A DNA stretch of 64,000 nucleotides from the NCBI RefSeq assembly GCF_021504595.1, contig NZ_JACSGT010000001.1:248001-312000 (forward strand), written 5' to 3'. Positions within the stretch are counted from its first letter, which is position 1. Each line of letters opens with the position of its first letter. The stretch comes from Chryseobacterium indicum (GTDB lineage Bacteria > Bacteroidota > Bacteroidia > Flavobacteriales > Weeksellaceae). Both the position numbers and the translations under genes were made by a program. Below the pieces are notes generated by a model that saw only the letters and a program-made list of their open reading frames with translations, searched no databases and was not told where the DNA came from. Positions 36,201 through 45,058 of the stretch are shown here, one piece after another.

Positions 36201-36689
36201 AATAATTATCTTCCGTCATCGGTCATTTCTTATAACCTTCAAACAAATAGTTTGGATACCGAGGTTACTTATAACAAATATGATGCAAAAGGGAATCTTT
36301 TAGAGTACACTACCAAGGATGGAATTCCTGTAGCTTTAATCTGGGGTTATAATAATACAAAGCCTATTGCAAAGATTGAAGGTATTACTTATGATTCGGC
36401 TATGGCACTTGCTGGAGCTTCAGAAATAGTGAGCAAATCCAATGAGGATGTTGATACTGCCACTCAGGATCAACTTATTGATAAATTGGATCTTTTCCGT
36501 AAAAATAATGTAATACTATTCATAACAACTTATACGTATGATCCTTTAATTGGTGTTACCAGCATTACTCCGCCGTCAGGAATCAGGGAAGTGTATCTCT
36601 ACGATTCTGCCAACAGGCTGAAAGAGATCAGGGAGAACAGCCAGACAGGCAATATCCTGAAAGAATTTAAGTATAATTACAAAAACTAA
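33231..36689 (+). CDS. RHS-A2: large secreted YD-repeat protein
   Basis: 1152 aa, signal peptide ending I-S-G-Q near residue 20. It shares the N-terminal plan of RHS-A1: LLGRFGDIPIGHYTGTAEVS, IDIPLALSYHTSGIKV, TWVGLGWNFMPEG. The C-terminal region has ALIWGYNNTKPIAKIEG, TYTYDPLIGVTSITPPSG and EVYLYDSANRLKEI, ending right after it, without the PKD-like extension of RHS-A1. Overall sequence is much more diverged from RHS-A1 than the flanking genes are from theirs. No toxin tip. Probably the first half of a split RHS shell with RHS-B2, 6 nt away. Confidence 0.8.
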   Translation: MKKTTIAIVLLASLNNISGQGNQSQYNPSAKNVPTSPEVALLGRFGDIPIGHYTGTAEVSVPLYNLKVDNIDIPLALSYHTSGIKVADEATWVGLGWNFMPEGTITQEIRGREDNPYGGDGFNTLSGYNAFKSNFTTLNSENPYYRLSMGWQQTNDGLSFISPQPTDDAYDVIIALKAKKGQPDIFTYNFYGYSGKFFYNPENNNEILFLESNQDVKFVRNFDGWLATTNKGDKFFFYVVEKSRTNQTDYTDIGITFKVSKIQLASGKIINFTYLDESTYQEYPAEVARFPSFGQNQSVTTNYNATINNKKTLIGIETEDTQINFNLDNRDDIKPYSASIPVKKLASIDIKSKYPNRKIKSFLFNTSYFPTVSFSGVEEGYKNKRLKLNSIQEVNYNEAGTAVQNIPPYAFEYNTTFIMPSKLSSSDFYGYYNGSNGGTLLPDLTFFDYLNTPPYKNYGLNVNYPYNGANRYTNSDYAVTNILNKISYPTGARTEFEYESNTFTNQFIPTAQQVASANKDVSVTHRGASTVPGGYYFLKSQPFKLTKEMKINFSNTIFDGYMGPNYPQTHYDYYQMLNCNIVLHKTKTVNGQYVDTILKEWKIDVAGSVFEQTHQQKWDEDFIVPLDTDPSTEYYVYVSNGIQYNSNDGIHFAVVSSHFKYYDDSGIDKSISYGSGVRVKSIKNYENNTLLSHKTYTYSGGKLIYKFEPIGLIREATYKSQPTVQNGGCYTEYISIFNDLSVNSSDFGISGNKPFGYSEVTEKDVDVFNGTYKGFTKYGFSNTESQDSFIAFKGIPKREIPSNGENVYIEKYDQNQNKVFNQTNFYSNLPNTYGIYPQFYITDTSTGIYDPSYASYPIVLQGCGSGNNWVIGTSYTGSTFSNSSPVSKYRFVFNPLITGKRRLMRTIDTSYLNGNSMVEKREMSYTASGDLDISTTTTSEGKIVTTDYDYAYDVNNTRLVNKGMTGIPLDVETTSGSKTLSHTETKYDNLNNYLPSSVISYNLQTNSLDTEVTYNKYDAKGNLLEYTTKDGIPVALIWGYNNTKPIAKIEGITYDSAMALAGASEIVSKSNEDVDTATQDQLIDKLDLFRKNNVILFITTYTYDPLIGVTSITPPSGIREVYLYDSANRLKEIRENSQTGNILKEFKYNYKN

Positions 36690-36695
36690 TGCACG

Positions 36696-39600
36696 ATGAA
36701 AAAAATATTAATCCCCATAGGAACACTCTTTTTATCAGGACTGGCTTACAGCCAGAATCAGGCAAGTTCCGCAGAAAACTATGTCTACAGCAAGACCTAC
36801 CTGGAAGCTGTTACCACAAGCAGTGCTACAGCGAAACAGACTGAAACCGTCCAGTATTTTGACGGTCTGGGAAGACCAAAGCAGGTGGTGAATGTAAAAG
36901 CCTCTCCGGGCGGAAAAGATGTCGTGACCTATATCGAATATGACGGTTTCGGAAGACAGGTGAAAGATTACCTTCCCATTCCCCAGCAGGGAACCCAGAA
37001 CGGAGCGATCTATACTTCTCCCTTGAGCAACGCTACCCAGCCTGCCCTATATGGTGCTGAGAAAATCTATTCTGAAAAGATATTGGAAAACTCTCCTTTA
37101 GACCGTATTTTACAACAAAAGCAGGTAGGTAATGCATGGGATGGCAAACCTGTAAATTTCGGGTATGATGCCAATACCACTGCCGATGCCGTTAAAAAAT
37201 ATACTACGGTAACAACATGGGTAAACGGAGCCACAAATTCCGTCGTAAGCCAGTCGGTTAACTATGGAGCAGCACAGCTGTATAAAAATACGGTAACGGA
37301 TGAAGACGGGAATATCACTATAGAGTTTAAAAACGGAGAAGGACAGGTTGTGCTGGTTAGAAAAATGAACGGGGCACAAAGCGTAGATACGTACTATGTG
37401 TACAATGAATACAACCAGCTTGCGTATGTGATTCCGCCGCTGGCTTCCGTTTCAGGGGCTGTGGATGATATTACCCTGAATAACCTCTGCTACCAGTATA
37501 AATATGACGGCAGAAACCGTTTGATTGAAAAAAAGCTTCCCGGCAAAGGATGGGAGTATATGCTCTTTGATAAGCAGGACAGGCAGGTAGGTTATCAGGA
37601 TGCAGGTTTAAGGGGGCAGAATAAATGGCTTTGTACAAAATATGACCAATATGGAAGAGTGGTTTATACCTGTATACTGACTTATGGTGAAAGCCGTGCT
37701 TTCTTCCAGAATATTCTGGATACCGAGGTCAACAATCCGTCCAATAATGAACAGAGAAGCGCAACGGGATTTAACAAATCAGGGATCCAGATTTATTATA
37801 CCACCGCAGCTTTTCCGGGATTGGGAGCCAATGACCCGATTCTTACAGTAAACTATTACGATACCTATCCTACAGGCACGCCTGCTATTCCTACCCAGAT
37901 TTTGGGACAGGATGTTTTGTCTCAGGATGCTCAAAATTCATCTGTAAGCACAAAAAGTCTTCCTGTTGCTTCTTATGTGAAAAATATTGAGGATGATAAC
38001 TGGACAAAAAACTATACCTGGTATGATAAAAAAGGAAGGGCGATTGGAACCCACTCCATCAATCATTTGGGAGGATATACCAAAACGGAATCTTTACTCG
38101 ATTTTGCAGGGACTGTACAGAAAAACAACATTTATCATCTCAGAAAGCAGGGAGAAACCGGGGTGTTTGTAACGGAAAGGTTTGTCTATGACGGACAAAA
38201 CAGGCTGCTGCAGCATTATCACCAGGTAGATAACAAGCCCGAGGTTCTTTTGGCGGAAAACACGTACAATGAACTTTCCCAGCTTAGTAATAAAAAAGTA
38301 GGAAATAATCTGCAAAGCATAGATTACACCTACAATATCCGCGGGTGGATGACAGATATCAATAAAGACCAGATGGCGGTTCCTAATCTTGACGGAAAGC
38401 TGTTTGCCTATAAAATAAGATATAACGAAAGACTGGGGATCATAAATCCTGATCCTTCACTGTTTTCGGGAAAAGATGTAGAGGCAAAATATAATGGCAA
38501 TATTGCAGAAGTGGACTGGAGAACTGTAGAAAACATTGGAAATAATCCATCTACAACTCCCAAAAGATACAGTTATGCCTACGATAAGCTCAACAGACTG
38601 ACCGCAGGATATTACCAGAATCCGCAAAACCCGGGAAGTAAAGAAAATACAGAATCCATAGATTATGACCTGAACGGGAATATTACCAATCTTTACAGGA
38701 CATCTGTAATAGAGTCTGGAAACACTCCTACCGTAATCGATAAGCTTGTATACACGTATGAAAATTCAAACAAAAGCAACAGGCTGGCAAAAATTATTGA
38801 TGATGCGCAAAATACAACAGGCTATGAAGGCGGAGGACAAACCATCGGTTATGATGCAAACGGAAATATGACATCCATTCCCGACAAAGCCACGAACATA
38901 CAGTATAATTACCTGAACCTGCCTTCTACGGTGAATATGCTGATGGGTTTCCCGTTTGACATGGAATACCTGTATAGAGCTGACGGAGTAAAGCTAAAGA
39001 AAAAAACCATCAATATAGTTACAGGATATTATACAACCACTACTACAATAAACAATTCTGATTATCTGGATGGGTTTCAGTATAACAACAAAACCTCTAC
39101 AACTCAGGGTGGCGGCGGTCCCGTAGATCCTCCGATGGAAGCCATGATGATGATGGCTCCCCAAAGCAGGGCTATGGAGATGCAGGCATTTAGTCCTGAT
39201 GAAGTCATAAATTTTGGACCTGTTGGTACACTTGACATCTTGAAAACTCCTGACCTGGAGTTTTTCCCAACCGCAGAAGGATTTTATGATTACAAAAAAG
39301 ATCAGTATATTTACCAGTACAAAGATCATTTGGGAAATACAAGGGTAAGTTTCGGAAGAAACAGCGCAGGCGCTCTTGAAATTATAGATGTAAATGATTA
39401 TTACCCTTTTGGAATGAACCATTTGAAGAGTGGGAATTCTTTCTTCGGAGCGAGTTCGTATAAGAATTATAAATACAACGGAAAAGAGTTGCAGGAGTCC
39501 GGCATGTATGATTACGGAGCAAGGTTTTATATGCCTGACATCGGACGTTGGGGAGTCGTAGATCCGCTCGCGGAGAAAAACAGAAGATTTACACCTTATA

Positions 39601-40328
39601 ACTATGCTGCCAATAATCCTGTTAGATTTATTGATCCAGATGGAAGATCAGAATCAGACTGGATCAGGAAAGATGGGACATGGCAATATGATGCTAAGGT
39701 TACAACGCTTGAACAAGCACAAAAAATAAAAGGAGTAGACGGTTTTGCAAAGAACGGGACGGTACTTGCAAATGTAAGTGTAGACGGAGGAGCCGAATCT
39801 GCTTATGCGCAATTAAATGAGGGTGGTTCAATCACAAAGCTTGCTGCAGATGATGCAGCTTCTATGAATGCGATTGTAGATATGTTACCAATGTCATTAG
39901 GTGGTTCTTGGGCAACTTGGACTCAAGAAACATTCCAGATTTTTACAGGGGGAGCTAATGAAACAGATCCAGAAACAATGAAAAAAGTTTTGCCGGGAGA
40001 TAAGCTGGAAACAAATAATATGTTTGAGTATATTATCAATGGGTATAATAGATCCAGAACTCCGGCTGGTGAAGATGGTCTTTATCAATTTGGTATTGAC
40101 ATACAATCACTTAATCCTTTTAGTAATAAAAGTGATAGCATTACTTTGACAGAACAAGTATTTGCGTCTCCATATTCGTATCCTGAAGATACAGTAAAAT
40201 TGACAACTCCTAAAAACAAATATATTGATAGTGCACGTTTCCATAATGCTGTTAAAAATGTAAATGATAGAAATACAAATAATTTTTATAATAGAACGAA
40301 TTTTTTAGGAAAATCAACTTGGAAATAG
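36696..40328 (+). CDS. RHS-B2: DUF6443 RHS core with uncharacterised toxin tip
   Basis: 1210 aa. The first 860 or so residues are the same as RHS-B1 (signal peptide, DUF6443, YD repeats), the core ends in FIDPDG at residue 983, and the tip (984-1210) is unrelated to that of RHS-B1. The tip starts SESDWIRKDGTWQYDAKVTT, has a middle with DMLPMSLGGSWATWTQETFQ and GDKLETNNMFEYIINGYN, and ends with NNFYNRTNFLGKSTWK. I recognise no catalytic motif. An immunity-type lipoprotein gene follows 4 nt later. Full-length with signal peptide, so probably the expressed toxin of locus 2. Confidence 0.85.
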   Translation: MKKILIPIGTLFLSGLAYSQNQASSAENYVYSKTYLEAVTTSSATAKQTETVQYFDGLGRPKQVVNVKASPGGKDVVTYIEYDGFGRQVKDYLPIPQQGTQNGAIYTSPLSNATQPALYGAEKIYSEKILENSPLDRILQQKQVGNAWDGKPVNFGYDANTTADAVKKYTTVTTWVNGATNSVVSQSVNYGAAQLYKNTVTDEDGNITIEFKNGEGQVVLVRKMNGAQSVDTYYVYNEYNQLAYVIPPLASVSGAVDDITLNNLCYQYKYDGRNRLIEKKLPGKGWEYMLFDKQDRQVGYQDAGLRGQNKWLCTKYDQYGRVVYTCILTYGESRAFFQNILDTEVNNPSNNEQRSATGFNKSGIQIYYTTAAFPGLGANDPILTVNYYDTYPTGTPAIPTQILGQDVLSQDAQNSSVSTKSLPVASYVKNIEDDNWTKNYTWYDKKGRAIGTHSINHLGGYTKTESLLDFAGTVQKNNIYHLRKQGETGVFVTERFVYDGQNRLLQHYHQVDNKPEVLLAENTYNELSQLSNKKVGNNLQSIDYTYNIRGWMTDINKDQMAVPNLDGKLFAYKIRYNERLGIINPDPSLFSGKDVEAKYNGNIAEVDWRTVENIGNNPSTTPKRYSYAYDKLNRLTAGYYQNPQNPGSKENTESIDYDLNGNITNLYRTSVIESGNTPTVIDKLVYTYENSNKSNRLAKIIDDAQNTTGYEGGGQTIGYDANGNMTSIPDKATNIQYNYLNLPSTVNMLMGFPFDMEYLYRADGVKLKKKTINIVTGYYTTTTTINNSDYLDGFQYNNKTSTTQGGGGPVDPPMEAMMMMAPQSRAMEMQAFSPDEVINFGPVGTLDILKTPDLEFFPTAEGFYDYKKDQYIYQYKDHLGNTRVSFGRNSAGALEIIDVNDYYPFGMNHLKSGNSFFGASSYKNYKYNGKELQESGMYDYGARFYMPDIGRWGVVDPLAEKNRRFTPYNYAANNPVRFIDPDGRSESDWIRKDGTWQYDAKVTTLEQAQKIKGVDGFAKNGTVLANVSVDGGAESAYAQLNEGGSITKLAADDAASMNAIVDMLPMSLGGSWATWTQETFQIFTGGANETDPETMKKVLPGDKLETNNMFEYIINGYNRSRTPAGEDGLYQFGIDIQSLNPFSNKSDSITLTEQVFASPYSYPEDTVKLTTPKNKYIDSARFHNAVKNVNDRNTNNFYNRTNFLGKSTWK

Positions 40329-40332
40329 TATT

Positions 40333-40959
40333 ATGAGAAATATAATTTTATTTATAATGATATTCGTTCTTTTTGCATGTAGAAAAGAACAAGAGAAAAT
40401 TAAATTATCAGATATCACTAATGAAAGTAATTATAAAATTACCAGTAAAAAAGAAAATGATTCGATTATTCGAATTAATGGAAAAAATGATAGATATACT
40501 TTAGAAGGTTATAAAGACATAAAAAATAATGTAAAAGTTGGCTGGTGGGAAATACATGATATAAAGAAGGATTATCTTTATAAAATTGAGTATATATCTT
40601 TGGGTAAAAACAAGGAAAATCAGGTGAAATTTTTTGAAAAAGGTCATTTAATAACTCATTTTAGTCAATACTATGAAGCTATATATAATAATAATGGGTA
40701 TTTATTCAAGTTTTACTTTCCACTCGACATTAATGAGGATGCAAAAGTAGAATTTGATTATATAACAACTGATGGTACTGTCCCTCCAATGAAAAAAACA
40801 ATTAAATGTAAAAAAGAGAATAATTATTATATCTGCTTTGTGCCAGTTAAAGATAAAAATCAGCTAATTGCTGGAACTGTAAACAAATTTTCATCAAGAG
40901 ATAAAGGAAATAATAATATTTTACTTTCATCAACGAGTATGTATGTATATAATCAATAA
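40333..40959 (+). CDS. Candidate immunity lipoprotein for RHS-B2
   Basis: 208 aa. Lipobox V-L-F-A-C at about residues 12-16. A charged, Lys- and Asn-rich body with KIEYISLGKNKENQ and several Tyr-rich strands. Start is 4 nt after the toxin stop, so cotranscribed. Base composition is as AT-rich as the tip. No family recognised; immunity role inferred from position and from the analogous lipoprotein in locus 1. Confidence 0.65.
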   Translation: MRNIILFIMIFVLFACRKEQEKIKLSDITNESNYKITSKKENDSIIRINGKNDRYTLEGYKDIKNNVKVGWWEIHDIKKDYLYKIEYISLGKNKENQVKFFEKGHLITHFSQYYEAIYNNNGYLFKFYFPLDINEDAKVEFDYITTDGTVPPMKKTIKCKKENNYYICFVPVKDKNQLIAGTVNKFSSRDKGNNNILLSSTSMYVYNQ

Positions 40960-40972
40960 CCCGCTCTCGCGG

Positions 40973-41032
40973 ATTTGTAATCCGTGAGCAACAATAAATA
41001 ACCCACCGCTTTTGCGGTGGGTTTTGTGTTTT
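40973..41032 (+). terminator. Boundary element and terminator, copy 3 (end of RHS region)
   Basis: CGCGGATTTGTAATCCGTG palindrome, then ACCCACCGC-TTTT-GCGGTGGGT hairpin with T-rich tail, then the uninterrupted sequence GCGTAGCTGCG (empty IS site). Confidence 0.85.
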
Positions 41033-41252
41033 ATAGCGTAGCTGCGTTTTTGGCAAAAAAATCTTTAAACTTATTATTGGTAAGCATTTTTTCCACGAGC
41101 CGGAAAATGGTTTGCTTGTCTTCCTCTTCGAGCTGCTGTATTATCTGATCTGTTCGAGTTCCGTTTTATCTTCCAAAACTACTTCTTTAGGAATGGAACC
41201 GTCATAATCAATCGCTCATTAAAGCATCTTTTTTAACAAGCTCACTCATCAT
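41031..41252 (-). pseudogene. Decayed small regulator-like gene, copy 2
   Basis: Begins ATG ATG directly after the exonuclease stop (TAAATGATG), reads M-M-S-E-L-V-K-K-D-A-L-M-S-D then stops; the frame resumes as DGSIPKEVVLEDKTELEQI, shifts again, and ends with DKQTIFRLVEKMLTNNKF and F-F-A-K-N-A-A. At least two frame changes. Homologous to the remnant at 25081-25227. Confidence 0.6.
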
Positions 41253-42017
41253 TTAAAACTTGCTTGATAATTGGATTTTCGTGAAAACCTTTTTGGTATA
41301 CAATGGGAAATCAGCGTTCTGAAGCCATCCGTAATAACCCAGATCTTTTTGGAAAACAGATTTTACCGTTTGTCCCTTATATTTTCCGAAAGCAAAAATT
41401 TCCTGTCCGTTTTCGTTGAAGTGAATCATTCCGGCAAGATCTGCAAATTTATTCTGAGACGAAAAATTGCTTAATTCTGCGATTTCGTTCGGTACATCAT
41501 CGTATTTTCCGACCTGCGCATCAAGTACTTCGAAAGTTGCCATAACGTCGGCTTCCGCAGAATGGGCGTTTTCCAGTGTTTTTCCACAATAAAACTGATA
41601 GGCAGCTCCCAAATTTCGGGGTTCTTTTTTAAAGAAAATGGTCTGTGCATCAACCAGTTTGAATTTGTTCAAATCAAAATCAAACTCGGCACGAAGCAGC
41701 TCTTCCGCTAACAACGGAACATCGAATCTGTTGGAATTGAAACCTCCCAAATCCGCACCCGTAATCATTTCCATCACTTTTGGAGCAATTTCTTTAAAGG
41801 TGGGCGCATCTTTTACGTCTTCATCATAAATACCGTGGATTTCGCTGCATTCTTTCGGGATCGGCATTTCAGGATTTACCCTCCATGTTTTGCTCTCTCT
41901 CGACGCATCCGGATTTACTTTTAAAATACAGATTTCAACAATACGGTCTTTGCCGATGTTGGTTCCTGTGGTTTCCAGATCAAAAATGCAGAGCGGTTTA
42001 TGTAGTTTTAAATTCAT
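41253..42017 (-). CDS. DEDDh 3'-5' exonuclease (DNA polymerase III epsilon-like)
   Basis: 254 aa. Exonuclease motifs: ExoI FDLETTG (D-x-E, about residues 13-19), ExoII NSNRFDVPLL (Asp near 99), ExoIII HSAEADVMAT (His and Asp near 152-157), so the DEDDh subclass. A C-terminal extension of about 65 residues (FAFGKYKGQTVKSV, GYYGWLQNADFP) is the DUF3820-like unit seen in flavobacterial members. Probably removes 3' nucleotides in repair or proofreading; whether it serves the replicase is unknown. Cotranscription with pssA upstream is possible. Confidence 0.88.
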   Translation of the reverse strand: MNLKLHKPLCIFDLETTGTNIGKDRIVEICILKVNPDASRESKTWRVNPEMPIPKECSEIHGIYDEDVKDAPTFKEIAPKVMEMITGADLGGFNSNRFDVPLLAEELLRAEFDFDLNKFKLVDAQTIFFKKEPRNLGAAYQFYCGKTLENAHSAEADVMATFEVLDAQVGKYDDVPNEIAELSNFSSQNKFADLAGMIHFNENGQEIFAFGKYKGQTVKSVFQKDLGYYGWLQNADFPLYTKKVFTKIQLSSKF

Positions 42018-42091
42018 TTTTTATAATTTGAAAATTTGAGAATGTGGTAATTTGAAAATGGATTTAAACGTCCATTATTCAACACATAAAT

Positions 42092-42805
42092 TTATTTTAG
42101 TTGTTTTTGAAATATAATTGAGATTAAAATATAATAAAGAATCACCATCGGGATTCCGACAGATCTAAATATGATTAAAATAATAACAGAACCAACCAAT
42201 AACGCAATTTTAGGATAATTGTCCTGCAGTTTCATCGATTTGAATTTCATCGCGATCATTTTTATCGGCGAGATTAAAAGCCAGGAAGAAATTACGGTTA
42301 AAACAATCAATGCAAATTCATTATTCAGGAGAAATTCAAAACTCTGATTTTCTTTGAAAGCGTAAAACAGTCCGAAAATTAAAATTGTGTTTGATGGGGT
42401 ATTCAATCCTTTAAAATAATATTTCTGATCTTCATCCAGATTAAAAATGGCAAGTCTTAAACAGGAAAACAATGTAATCAGCAATCCGAAATATTGAATC
42501 CCAAACGGTAAGGTCATACCAAAAAGATCCGTTCCAAACGGTTCAAGCATTTTAAACATCGTCAGTCCCGGAACCAGTCCAAAGCTCACCATATCTGCCA
42601 AAGAATCCAGTTGGGTTCCGAGATTGGAGTTTGCCTTTAACGCTCTTGCCGTAAAACCATCAAAGAAATCCAGGACCAGAGAAAGTACGATGCAAACCGC
42701 AGTCGTGTGATAATCTCCTGAAATAAGATGAATGGCGCCGATACATCCGGAAAGCAGATTTCCTAGCGTTATCGCGTTGGCAAGATTATTTTTAATAAAA
42801 TTCAT
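42092..42805 (-). CDS. pssA: CDP-diacylglycerol-serine O-phosphatidyltransferase
   Basis: 237 aa from the ATG at 42805; an in-frame GTG 6 nt upstream is less likely. CDP-alcohol phosphotransferase signature D-x2-D-G-x2-A-R-x8-G-x3-D-x3-D is complete: DFFDGFTARALKANSNLG then TQLDSLAD (about residues 46-71). About 6-7 membrane segments. It makes phosphatidylserine, the precursor of phosphatidylethanolamine, in the inner membrane. The exonuclease gene follows on the same strand. Confidence 0.92.
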   Translation of the reverse strand: MNFIKNNLANAITLGNLLSGCIGAIHLISGDYHTTAVCIVLSLVLDFFDGFTARALKANSNLGTQLDSLADMVSFGLVPGLTMFKMLEPFGTDLFGMTLPFGIQYFGLLITLFSCLRLAIFNLDEDQKYYFKGLNTPSNTILIFGLFYAFKENQSFEFLLNNEFALIVLTVISSWLLISPIKMIAMKFKSMKLQDNYPKIALLVGSVIILIIFRSVGIPMVILYYILISIIFQKQLK

Positions 42806-42918
42806 AGGCACAAAATTAATAAATTAAAGTAACAAAGCATTAATTAAACGGCGCATCAATTATTGTGGATTGATAAGCCGTTACAGGGAGATATTGTTAA
42901 ATTAATTCGAATTTAATG

Positions 42919-42926
42919 TAAATTTG
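42919..42926 (+). promoter_or_regulatory. -7 element 4 bp before the start codon
   Basis: TAAATTTG matches the consensus; the predicted transcription start is at or within 1-2 nt of the ATG (42931), so the mRNA is probably leaderless. Confidence 0.55.
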
Positions 42927-42930
42927 CAGC

Positions 42931-44862
42931 ATGAAATTGTTTAAAGAATTTAGAAAACAGGAAGTTCTGGTGCTTTTGTACAGAATTTTTTTAGCCTATT
43001 TTTTCTATCAGATCGCAAGATTTTTATTCTGGTACTTTAATAAAGACTTAATAAAAATCGATTCTGTTTCAGATTATTTCAGTCTGTCTTTTCATGGGAT
43101 TGCGTTCGATACAACGGCGATTTTATATGTAAATGCCCTTTTTATTCTTTTGAGCATCATTCCTGTCATCATCAATACTAAAAAAAGTTACCAGAAATTT
43201 CTTTTCTGGCTGTATTTTATCACCAACGGAATTGCCTATGCAATGAATTTCGGAGATATGGTGTATTTCAGGTTTTCGCAGATGAGGCTTACTTCTGCCG
43301 CGTTGCAGGTTGCGCAGCACGAAAGCAATATTTTTAAGGTCTTTACGACTTCCGTTGCTCAGAATCCTTTTGTTTTGATCGGATTTATAGCTTTGATGAT
43401 CCTTTGGATTTTTCTTTATAAAAAAGTAATAATTCAGGAAGACAAGCCTGAAAGACTGGTTCCGTATTTTATTTGGTCTGTAATAACGCTTTGCATAACG
43501 GCTGTTTTGGCTGTCGGTGGAATTCGCGGAGACTTCAAGCACAGCACAAGACCCATCAATCTGGTGGATGCCAATCGTTTTGTAAAAATTCCTGCGCAGG
43601 GAAATGTGGTTTTGAACAGTACGTTTTCCTTTTTCCGAACTTTAAATACGAATAATTTTAAGGAAGTTTATTTTGTAGATGAAAAATTTATTGAACAGAA
43701 CATTCATCCTTATAAAGTATACAACAGAGAAGTCGCAGAAAAACCAAATATTGTTATTTTTATTGTAGAATCCTTCGGAAGAGAATATTCAGGAGCATTC
43801 AATAAAGACAAAAATATCAAAGATTACGTTTCTTACACTCCGTTTATTGACAGTTTGGCGGGGCAGAGTCTTATTTTTCCGAACACTTTTGCCAACGGAA
43901 GACAGTCGATTCACGGGATGAGTTCCGTTCTTGCCGGAATTCCGAGTTTAACCGACGCTTTTACAAGTTCGCCGTATTCCAACCAGAAAATCCAGTCCAT
44001 TGTTTCTGTCTGCAACGAAATGGGATATGATACTTCTTTCTATCACGGCGCTCCGAATGGTTCAATGGGGTTTTTAGGCTTTGGAAACATCTTAGGCTTC
44101 AAACATTATTTTGGAAAGACCGAATATAATAATGATAATGATTTCGATGGAATCTGGGCAATCTGGGATGAACCTTTTTTACAGTATTTTGCGAAAAATG
44201 TAGGGAAAAAGCTGCCTTTCATGGCAACCGTATTCACGGCATCTTCACATCATCCGTTTAAAATCCCTGAGAAATACAACGGAAAATTTAAAAAAGGAAA
44301 AATTGAGATGCATGAACCAATTCAATATACGGATTATGCGATCAGAAAGTATTTCGAAACGGCTAAAAAACAGCCCTGGTTCAATAATACCATCTTTGTT
44401 TTTACGGGAGATCATACCAACGAAATTTATTATCCCGAATACGATAAAACAATGAATCGTTTCGCAGTGCCTTTAATCTTTTATTCACCAAATCCTGCAT
44501 ACAATTTAAAAGGCGTAAATCCTGAACTCGCGCAGCAGATTGATATTTATCCTACGCTGGCGGATTTAATCGGTTATCATAAAAAAATCAGAAGCTGGGG
44601 AAGAAGTCTGGTGAGCGAAAGACAGTATTCGCCCATTATTGCCAATTCGGATGGAACGGTGGAGCAGTTTATCATCGGGAAATACATCTACCGTTTCGAT
44701 GGAAAAGAGATTGTAGGGATCTTTGATCAGTCTGATTTAGGATTAGAAAAAAATCTGATGGATCAGTTGAGATCTGATCCGGAAGCGCAAAAAGGAAAAC
44801 AAATTGCCAAAGCCTGGTATCAGGATTATATGGATCGGGTGATAAACAGAAAAATGAATTAA
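42931..44862 (+). CDS. LTA synthase-like membrane phosphotransferase (sulfatase fold)
   Basis: 643 aa. Five N-terminal membrane segments (to about residue 200), then an extracytoplasmic sulfatase/alkaline-phosphatase-type domain with FIVESFGREYSG (metal ligand Glu near 280), NGRQSIHGMSS carrying the likely nucleophile Ser, ASSHHPF and FTGDHTNE (Asp-His metal ligands). Gram-negative bacteria lack LTA, and homologues in Bacteroidota are of unknown substrate, possibly phosphoglycerol or phosphoethanolamine transfer to envelope glycans. Alone on its transcript, divergent from pssA. Confidence 0.85.
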   Translation: MKLFKEFRKQEVLVLLYRIFLAYFFYQIARFLFWYFNKDLIKIDSVSDYFSLSFHGIAFDTTAILYVNALFILLSIIPVIINTKKSYQKFLFWLYFITNGIAYAMNFGDMVYFRFSQMRLTSAALQVAQHESNIFKVFTTSVAQNPFVLIGFIALMILWIFLYKKVIIQEDKPERLVPYFIWSVITLCITAVLAVGGIRGDFKHSTRPINLVDANRFVKIPAQGNVVLNSTFSFFRTLNTNNFKEVYFVDEKFIEQNIHPYKVYNREVAEKPNIVIFIVESFGREYSGAFNKDKNIKDYVSYTPFIDSLAGQSLIFPNTFANGRQSIHGMSSVLAGIPSLTDAFTSSPYSNQKIQSIVSVCNEMGYDTSFYHGAPNGSMGFLGFGNILGFKHYFGKTEYNNDNDFDGIWAIWDEPFLQYFAKNVGKKLPFMATVFTASSHHPFKIPEKYNGKFKKGKIEMHEPIQYTDYAIRKYFETAKKQPWFNNTIFVFTGDHTNEIYYPEYDKTMNRFAVPLIFYSPNPAYNLKGVNPELAQQIDIYPTLADLIGYHKKIRSWGRSLVSERQYSPIIANSDGTVEQFIIGKYIYRFDGKEIVGIFDQSDLGLEKNLMDQLRSDPEAQKGKQIAKAWYQDYMDRVINRKMN

Positions 44863-45058
44863 ATCATAATGAATTGATTTTCATTACTAAATGTTGTGCT
44901 GGATATTGCATTTTACCACTTTTTGTCCTGATTTTTTGGTATATATCTTGTAATCTATGTGAAGGATAATAATATTTTTTGTTGTTTTAAAATTAATTTA
45001 TATTTTTAGCAATAATAGACAACGAAATTATTTTATTGAAATTAAAACTATAAGAAAT

